This document shows, one piece after another, positions 6,311 to 10,835 of a stretch of 10,835 nucleotides of DNA. The notes beneath the pieces were generated by a model. It was not told the origin of the DNA and ran no database searches. It was given only the letters and a program-made list of their open reading frames with translations. Positions within the stretch are counted from its first letter, which is position 1, and every line of letters begins with the position of its first letter. The DNA is from an uncultured bacterium (GTDB taxonomy: Bacteria; Cyanobacteriota; Vampirovibrionia; Gastranaerophilales; Gastranaerophilaceae): the NCBI GenBank assembly GCA_947169755.1, contig CAMVQX010000047.1, forward strand, positions 1 through 10,835. Direction: 5' to 3'. A program made the translations under genes and the position numbers.

Positions 6311-8761
6311 ATGAAAAGATTTATTTGTGTATTATTGTCTTTGCTAATCACTGTATTTTACAGCAATGCAGCAATGGCAATAGTAGAAGTTCCTGCTCAA
6401 AAAATGCAGGTTCCTGCTAATGCGAAGCCTGTTGACTTAGCATTCGTATTTGACGGACCGTCTGATAAGAATGCTTCCGTATTAGCAACATTCCAAAAAG
6501 TAATTACACGCTCATTATTGCCGGATTATAAAGCTAATTTCCCTCAGGATTTAGTATTTACCGGAGATTGGAGTGAAAAAGGTGCAATAGCAGCTTCTGA
6601 TAAAGCGCTTGCATCTCGTGCAAGAATGGTAATATCACTTGGCTATATGTCAAGTAATTATTATTCTTCAAAATCAAACAAGAATAAATATGTAGTTACT
6701 ATTGACCAATATGGTTTGAGAGATTTTGGCGACGGATTTTTTAACCCAATGCAGCAAACGGCAAACGACTTTGTTACATTCAAAAAATTAGTTCCGAATA
6801 TGAAAAAAGCAGCTGTTTTGGTTAACGAAAGCTACTTTTTCTCAAACAAAAACATGAACAATACAATTGCACAAAAGTTAAAAGAAAAAGATTGTGATTT
6901 AGATTTTGTAGTTGTTCCTGTCAATACAAACGTAAACGCATCACTTTCTAAAATGCCGAAAGATGTTGATGCAGTTTTTGTTACACCTTTATACAACTTA
7001 TCTACCGATCAAAGAAGAGAAATGTATAAATATATCAGTGACAAAAAATTGCCCTCATTCTCATCTGTTGGTAAAGAAGATGTTGATTTAGGTGCAATGC
7101 TTGGTACATCTACAATGGATGTTGATAAAAAACTTGCAGAAGCTACATCTTTCAATATTCATGGAGTTTTGCACGGTAATGTTGTTAAAAATGAAAAAAT
7201 ACCGTTTTATGATGATAAAGTAATATTTTATAATTCTGATACAGCTGAAGCTGTTGGCTATGTTGCACCGTTGAGATTGTTAAATAATTCTGTAACTGTT
7301 ACTAACAAAGCTCTTCCGACATACGACTTGTCAGCTTTAATTAGCACATTAGATGATAATAACCTTGATATTGCAAGAAAAAAATATTTGATTAGTGCTG
7401 CAAGAAGATCTGTAGCAAGCGCTTATTTAAGATATTTGCCGACTTTCAGAATTGATTTGGGCTGGCAGCGTTATAATGACAGCTATGCTGAATCTTATGC
7501 CGGTGTTCCAAGCAGAGTCGGACAATTTACTCTTGGCTTGGATCAGGTTATTTATTCACCGGATTTGGTTACTAATATCATTGTTAAACATAAGAAATTA
7601 AAGTTTGATAAAGCCGAACATGCCCTAACAAAGGCAAATATGGAATATCAGATAGCTGAATTATATATTCAAACTCTAATGCTTGAAAATATAATTAAAG
7701 TTCAAGAGGAATCTGTTCAAGAAACAAGAGAAAATCTTGCAATTGCTCGAGTAAGAGAAAAAACAGGCAAATGCGGTTATGAAGAAGTTCTTCGTTGGGC
7801 AGGTGAAGTTAGCGAATCTGAGAAAAAACTTTTGAGCATGCAGGCTGATTACAAGAATTTAAAAGGTCAAATTAATAAACTTTTAAATCAGGATCAAAAA
7901 CTCGATTTCGCTTTCAAACCATTGACAGCAAGCGACCCTGCATTCTTTACAACTGATTTACATATTATTGATCACGTTAGAAATCCGGAAAAGCTCGGAA
8001 CATTCACAGATATGTTGGTTCGTGAGGTAATTTATTTATCTCCTGAAACAACAAAATTGAAAGCTGCAATAGCAATGAAAAAAGCTGAAATGTCAAATTA
8101 TGCGCAAAAGTTTGTTATGCCGAATGCAAAAATATCATTTGAATACGGTTCTCAATTTGACAGACGTTTACCGTATGAAGAAAGCGGTCATAATCAAATG
8201 AAATATGTTGCAGCAGGCTATGCCGGCGGTATAATGAGCCCTATGGGTCAATATGCATGGGCAAATTCACCTTACTTGTCTTTGGATAAAACATCTGCAA
8301 GATTATTGATTGCAGCTCAGTGGAAACCTATTGAAGGCGGTCATAAGATTGCCGAAATTGCAAGATGTAAGGCAGAGTTGAACGAACTTAACGCTTATTT
8401 AGAAGAAGTAAACACTGAAATCGAAATGAAGGTTAGATCTGTTGTTAACCGAGCAATTTCAAAATATTTCATAGTTGAAAAATCTTATAAAGCTATGTTT
8501 GCTCAGGCTGAAAACTATCAAACAGTTAAACAGAAATACTTGATGGGACAAGTACCTATCGATCAGCTAGCTGATGCTCAAAAATTGTATTTCTCTGCAA
8601 AAGTTGATGCTTTGAATTCTCAATATGATTTCTTTAACGAACTCATTTGGGTTCAAAGAGGATTGCTTGCTGTTGATTGGACAAAAGCATCTCCGGAAGC
8701 TAAAAAATGGATAAAGAACATTCCGACTATACTTCCGGCAGAAGAAGACTTCACACTGTAG
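6311..8761 (+). CDS. TolC-family outer-membrane channel fused to a periplasmic substrate-binding-like domain, 816 aa
   Basis: A Sec signal peptide covers residues 1-23 (MKRF, hydrophobic core, cleavage after AMA; no lipobox cysteine). About 41-330 looks like the periplasmic binding module of ABC transporters (ABC_sub_bind type): VDLAFVFDG opening strand, MVISLGY, KKAAVLVN, VDAVFVTPLYN, LPSFSS, then the closing GVLHG...KIPFYD segment. From about 343 to the C-terminus it is TolC/OEP-like: LDIARKKYLISAARR helix, EKTGKCGYEEVLRWAGEV (483-500), a second helical repeat with KAELNELNAYLEEV, and MGQVPIDQLADAQKLYF (745-761). A typical TolC is about 430-490 residues, so the extra length is the N-terminal module. 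It would form a trimeric outer-membrane/periplasmic channel for efflux or type I secretion. It lies 101 bp after the second peptidase, with its own terminator behind it. No inner-membrane partner is in the window. Stop is doubled (TAG TAA). Confidence 0.88.
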   Translation: MKRFICVLLSLLITVFYSNAAMAIVEVPAQKMQVPANAKPVDLAFVFDGPSDKNASVLATFQKVITRSLLPDYKANFPQDLVFTGDWSEKGAIAASDKALASRARMVISLGYMSSNYYSSKSNKNKYVVTIDQYGLRDFGDGFFNPMQQTANDFVTFKKLVPNMKKAAVLVNESYFFSNKNMNNTIAQKLKEKDCDLDFVVVPVNTNVNASLSKMPKDVDAVFVTPLYNLSTDQRREMYKYISDKKLPSFSSVGKEDVDLGAMLGTSTMDVDKKLAEATSFNIHGVLHGNVVKNEKIPFYDDKVIFYNSDTAEAVGYVAPLRLLNNSVTVTNKALPTYDLSALISTLDDNNLDIARKKYLISAARRSVASAYLRYLPTFRIDLGWQRYNDSYAESYAGVPSRVGQFTLGLDQVIYSPDLVTNIIVKHKKLKFDKAEHALTKANMEYQIAELYIQTLMLENIIKVQEESVQETRENLAIARVREKTGKCGYEEVLRWAGEVSESEKKLLSMQADYKNLKGQINKLLNQDQKLDFAFKPLTASDPAFFTTDLHIIDHVRNPEKLGTFTDMLVREVIYLSPETTKLKAAIAMKKAEMSNYAQKFVMPNAKISFEYGSQFDRRLPYEESGHNQMKYVAAGYAGGIMSPMGQYAWANSPYLSLDKTSARLLIAAQWKPIEGGHKIAEIARCKAELNELNAYLEEVNTEIEMKVRSVVNRAISKYFIVEKSYKAMFAQAENYQTVKQKYLMGQVPIDQLADAQKLYFSAKVDALNSQYDFFNELIWVQRGLLAVDWTKASPEAKKWIKNIPTILPAEEDFTL

Positions 8762-8768
8762 TAAAATC

Positions 8769-8796
8769 AAAGGCGGATTTTATATCCGCCTTTTTT
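8769..8796 (+). terminator. Intrinsic terminator after the TolC fusion gene
   Basis: A perfect 10-bp stem, AAAGGCGGAT (8769-8778) with ATCCGCCTTT (8784-8793), a 5-nt loop and a T-run to 8796, starting 7 nt after the stop codon. It separates the TolC fusion from the thioesterase gene. Confidence 0.9.
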
Positions 8797-8801
8797 ATGA
8801 T
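8796..8801 (+). promoter_or_regulatory. Possible -10 box TATGAT just upstream of the thioesterase start
   Basis: TATGAT lies 11 nt before the ATG at 8813, so transcription would start about 4-5 nt before the start codon. No Shine-Dalgarno sequence exists between the terminator and the ATG, consistent with a near-leaderless mRNA. No good -35 box is visible; the corresponding position falls in the terminator stem. Confidence 0.35.
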
Positions 8802-8812
8802 ATAGATTAATT

Positions 8813-9547
8813 ATGGATAATGTTTTTGAAGAGAATGTAAAAATAAGATATTCTGAAATGGATTGCAATTTGGTATTAAAGCCGTCTGCACTTTTAATGT
8901 TTTTGCAGGATTTGGCAAGTGATAATGCTGAGGCATTGAATTTCGGTTATTCTTATATAATAAAGCATAATTTAGCATGGTTTCTTTTAAAATACAGAAT
9001 AGAATTTGATGATTATCCTTGCGGTTTGTACGATTTGACGATAAGAACCAAACCAAGAGGATATAATAAGTTATTTGCGTTCCGTGATTTTGAAATATTG
9101 CATGATAACAAGCGTATTGGTCGAGCTGCCAGTACATGGGCTCTTGTTGATTTGGATACAAAAGGTATGGCAAATGTTTCTGAAGCATTGCAGTCCAATC
9201 CGTATATGAAATTGTATGAAAAACAAGAAGATGATTTAGTTTACGGAAAAATCAGGCTGCCTGAAAAGTTTGATATTGAAAAATATTTTGAAATCAGGTT
9301 TGATGATTTAGATGTAAACCAGCATGTAAATAACGCAAACTATATTGTTTGGGCTTTTGAGGCTCTTGATTTTGATTTCAGAACTTCTCATAAGCTGAGA
9401 ACACTTGATATGGTGTTTAAAAAAGAGGTAAAATACGGCGCAAAAATTCTGTCTTGTGCCTCAAAAGTCGGAGATGAAACGCTGCATGCGGTAAAAAATG
9501 CCGATACAAATGAAGATTTGTGCGTAATATCTGCAAAATGGGTATAG
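8813..9547 (+). CDS. Acyl-ACP thioesterase (FatA/FatB-like, double hotdog), 244 aa
   Basis: It should hydrolyse acyl-acyl carrier protein to free fatty acid and ACP in the cytosol, ending or diverting fatty acid synthesis. The first hotdog domain (about 1-135) carries IRYSEMD, LQDLASDNAEALNFG and WFLLKYRIEFDDYP with RDFEIL. The second (about 150-244) carries DLDVNQHVNNANYIVW (165-180), the family's strongest signature. In plant FatB the catalytic D-x-N-x-H corresponds to D167, N169 and H171, and the later glutamate to E205 in KKEVKYGAKI; the adjacent cysteine found in plant enzymes is V206 here, which fits the Asp-Asn-His-Glu mechanism. The length is usual for bacterial members. It is flanked upstream by a terminator and probably has its own promoter. 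It has no ribosome binding site. Chain-length preference cannot be read from the sequence. Confidence 0.9.
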   Translation: MDNVFEENVKIRYSEMDCNLVLKPSALLMFLQDLASDNAEALNFGYSYIIKHNLAWFLLKYRIEFDDYPCGLYDLTIRTKPRGYNKLFAFRDFEILHDNKRIGRAASTWALVDLDTKGMANVSEALQSNPYMKLYEKQEDDLVYGKIRLPEKFDIEKYFEIRFDDLDVNQHVNNANYIVWAFEALDFDFRTSHKLRTLDMVFKKEVKYGAKILSCASKVGDETLHAVKNADTNEDLCVISAKWV

Positions 9548-9548
9548 T

Positions 9549-9617
9549 GTAACGCTGTTAACGTTGTTTTTCTGCGTTATTTCACATATGTTAACAAATG
9601 TAACAAAAATAACCTCT
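9549..9617 (+). repeat. Short TAAC direct repeats with 9-bp spacing (possible operator)
   Basis: TAAC occurs at 9550, 9559, 9592, 9601 and 9610. The last three form a tandem of 9-mers (pattern xTAACAAAx, the third weaker) and the first two are also 9 bp apart. They lie between the thioesterase stop and the next gene, just upstream of a TTGAAA hexamer at 9619. The same stretch has a TAACGC/GCGTTA inverted repeat (9550-9555 with 9574-9579). A regulator binding site is plausible but unproven. Confidence 0.4.
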
Positions 9618-9618
9618 C

Positions 9619-9651
9619 TTGAAATCGGAAATTCTCAAATGTTTTTATATA
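9619..9651 (+). promoter_or_regulatory. Weak candidate promoter for the small coiled-coil protein gene
   Basis: TTGAAA (9619-9624, 5 of 6) is followed by TATATA at 9646-9651, but the 21-bp spacer is longer than usual. A long spacer together with upstream repeats would suit an activator-dependent promoter; it may also be chance. Confidence 0.25.
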
Positions 9652-9667
9652 TGTAAGAGAACAAAAA

Positions 9668-9673
9668 AGAGGA
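9668..9673 (+). promoter_or_regulatory. Ribosome binding site AGAGGA deciding the start at 9682
   Basis: AGAGGA lies 8 nt before ATG 9682. A longer reading from TTG 9619 would place this site inside the gene and add a Lys/Arg-rich stretch unlike the rest, so 9682 is preferred. Confidence 0.75.
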
Positions 9674-9681
9674 CGAGAGAT

Positions 9682-10071
9682 ATGGCAATTTCAAATATTC
9701 ATGAGACATTGTTAATGTATGCAAAAAGAAAATCATTAATTAATGATCAGTTGTCAACTAATATGATGAATATGCTTAATTCATCAAAACAGGTTGCTGA
9801 AGAACAAGCAAAATATAATGATCAAATTAGTGATGTATATTACAATTACTATGAAGATGATCCTGATACATATGAAATCTTGACAGAACAGTTGGAAAGA
9901 GAACATGAATTGGATCTTGCAAACCTAAATTCTTGGGAACAAGAATTGGAGCTTGAAAAAAACAATCTTGAAACTCAATTAAACGAAATTAATACTTACG
10001 AAAGTACTTGGACAAAACTACTTCAAACAAATATCAAAAACGATTTCTCCTACGGAGGAGTATCACAATAA
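9682..10071 (+). CDS. Small acidic, probably coiled-coil hypothetical protein, 129 aa
   Basis: I do not recognise a family. The protein begins MAISNIHETLLMYAKRK and is almost wholly predicted helix by eye: Asn/Gln/Glu-rich, with hydrophobic residues spaced heptad-like in 5-50 and again in 65-108 (LTEQLEREHELDLANLNSWEQ is the core). A Tyr/Asp segment (about 52-64, YYNYYEDDPDTYE) probably breaks the helix into a hairpin. It has no cysteine, signal peptide or membrane segment, and ends in a short Gly/Ser tail. The shape is that of a small helical-hairpin protein such as a structural subunit, secretion-apparatus component or chaperone, but nothing here fixes the role. The gene is monocistronic: a 134-bp upstream region with TAAC repeats and an intrinsic terminator 4 nt after the stop, which suggests its own regulation and possibly abundant expression. 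Confidence 0.8.
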   Translation: MAISNIHETLLMYAKRKSLINDQLSTNMMNMLNSSKQVAEEQAKYNDQISDVYYNYYEDDPDTYEILTEQLEREHELDLANLNSWEQELELEKNNLETQLNEINTYESTWTKLLQTNIKNDFSYGGVSQ

Positions 10072-10075
10072 GATT

Positions 10076-10100
10076 AAGCGGGTTAAAAACCCGCTTTTTT
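10076..10100 (+). terminator. Intrinsic terminator after the small coiled-coil protein gene
   Basis: A perfect 9-bp stem, AAGCGGGTT (10076-10084) with AACCCGCTT (10088-10096), a 3-nt loop and a T-run through 10100, beginning 4 nt after the stop codon. Confidence 0.9.
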
Positions 10101-10111
10101 TATTATATAAT
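10083..10111 (+). promoter_or_regulatory. Candidate promoter giving a leaderless DUF3326 mRNA
   Basis: An exact TATAAT (10106-10111) lies 6 nt before the ATG at 10118, with TTAAAA (10083-10088, 4 of 6) 17 bp upstream, inside the preceding terminator hairpin. The usual distance from the -10 box puts the first transcribed base at or next to the A of the ATG. No ribosome binding site is present. Confidence 0.45.
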
Positions 10112-10117
10112 TTTTTT

Positions 10118-10835
10118 ATGTTGAGTTCAGGTGAAAAGTTAGGCGCATTTATTATTCCAACCGGTGTTGGTGCTTCATTTGGCGGATATGCTGGAGATGC
10201 TGCGGCATTTGCAAGAAAATTTGCAAAGAAATCTAAGCTGATTGTTAATCCTAATGTGGTTAATGCCGGTGGCTTTTCCGGTATTACTGAGCACATGCTT
10301 TATGTAGAGGGTTATTCTCTGGACGAATTTTTTAAAGGTAATTTAAATCTTATTCCTTCGGAAAATAATAGAATTGGTATTGTTTTTGATAAAGCTATTC
10401 CGCAAGATGTTTTGAATGTTCATATAAATACTTTCAATGCGGTTAAATGTGTTTATGGTGTTGATGTCTTTGGTTATGAAATTACGTTAGAGCCTGTCGG
10501 TGTTGAATTCCAAATGGAAGAAAACGGTATTTCAACAGGCAGTGTGAAAAATATTGAGACTTTGCTAGAAGCTTCAAACAAACTTGTAAGGCAAGGCTGC
10601 AATGCTATTGCTTTGGTATGTTTGTTCGATGATTCGTTTGAAGATAATCCTGATTATGCAAACGGAATAGGAGCAGATCCTGTCGGGGGAGTTGAGGCAA
10701 TTTTGTCTCATTATATTTCAAAGGAATTAAAAATTCCTTGTGCTCATTCTCCGGCATTTGTTGATTATCAAATATATCCTGATATAGTTGATATACATTC
10801 ATCTTCTGAATATATTACACCTACATTTTTGCCCT
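10118..10835 (+). CDS. DUF3326 family protein, N-terminal 239 aa, cut by the window end
   Basis: The reading frame is open from ATG 10118 to the last base, so the C-terminus (probably about 100 residues for a family of roughly 340-350) lies beyond the window. Visible family motifs: IIPTGVGASFGGYAGDA (12-28), NPNVVNAGG (44-52), a YVEG segment, NRIGIVFDKAIP and GADPVGGVEAILSH (185-198). The glycine-rich opening and the conserved Asn and Asp residues suggest a soluble cytosolic enzyme or ligand-binding protein, but the function of DUF3326 is unknown to me. I know the family mainly from cyanobacteria and plants, so it is the best lineage marker in this window. It follows a terminator and seems to have its own promoter overlapping that region; there is no ribosome binding site, and leaderless translation is likely. 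Confidence 0.85.
   Translation, partial: MLSSGEKLGAFIIPTGVGASFGGYAGDAAAFARKFAKKSKLIVNPNVVNAGGFSGITEHMLYVEGYSLDEFFKGNLNLIPSENNRIGIVFDKAIPQDVLNVHINTFNAVKCVYGVDVFGYEITLEPVGVEFQMEENGISTGSVKNIETLLEASNKLVRQGCNAIALVCLFDDSFEDNPDYANGIGADPVGGVEAILSHYISKELKIPCAHSPAFVDYQIYPDIVDIHSSSEYITPTFLP

Noticed and set aside
8811..9188. 125-codon minus-strand ORF over the thioesterase gene
   Set aside because: Fully antisense to a confidently identified enzyme; the translation is low-complexity His/Asn/Gln-rich with no family features.
9550..9571. Possible intrinsic terminator after the thioesterase gene (TAACG, loop, CGTT, then five T)
   Set aside because: The stem is only 4-5 bp with A/T and wobble pairs, far weaker than the two true terminators in this window.
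10063..10296. 77-codon minus-strand ORF over the DUF3326 start
   Set aside because: Antisense to conserved DUF3326 motifs and runs through the terminator hairpin.

Overview
The window is AT-rich (roughly two-thirds A+T), with short intergenic gaps, a mix of strong AGAGG-type ribosome binding sites and starts lacking any, no tRNA or rRNA, no transposase and no CRISPR array. A partial DUF3326 gene at the right end (a family I know mainly from cyanobacteria and plants), a two-hotdog acyl-ACP thioesterase and an outer-membrane TolC-type protein with a Sec signal peptide point to a diderm of the non-photosynthetic cyanobacterial sister lineage (Vampirovibrionia/Melainabacteria, such as gut Gastranaerophilales). 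That placement is inference.

Layout. (1) 38-1234, minus strand: a 398-residue protein with glycine motifs suggesting a SLOG/DprA-LOG-like Rossmann fold, divergent from everything else. (2) 1443-6209, plus strand: a three-gene group of a large metallopeptidase (HELGH), a small basic protein and a second metallopeptidase (HELGH). The second has a degenerate EF-hand-like N-terminus and an internal duplication in which the first copy has lost both zinc-binding histidines, an arrangement recalling anthrax lethal factor. Neither peptidase has a signal peptide. (3) 6311-8761: an 816-residue lipoprotein-free exported protein that fuses a periplasmic ABC-type substrate-binding-like module to a TolC/OEP efflux channel, closed by a clear intrinsic terminator. 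(4) 8813-9547: acyl-ACP thioesterase. (5) 9682-10071: a small, acidic, probably coiled-coil protein of unknown function, preceded by 9-bp-spaced TAAC repeats and followed by a second intrinsic terminator. (6) 10118-window end: DUF3326 protein, truncated by the window edge.

How they may fit together. The peptidase-small protein-peptidase group looks like an accessory locus. If the peptidases leave the cell, they would be candidate effectors or toxins acting on host or competitor proteins, and the basic 143-residue protein between them could be a partner. This role, and any link to the downstream TolC fusion as an export channel, is speculation from context. The thioesterase and DUF3326 genes look like ordinary chromosomal genes. 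Both have a TATAAT-like hexamer almost touching the start codon and no ribosome binding site, which suggests leaderless or near-leaderless transcripts.
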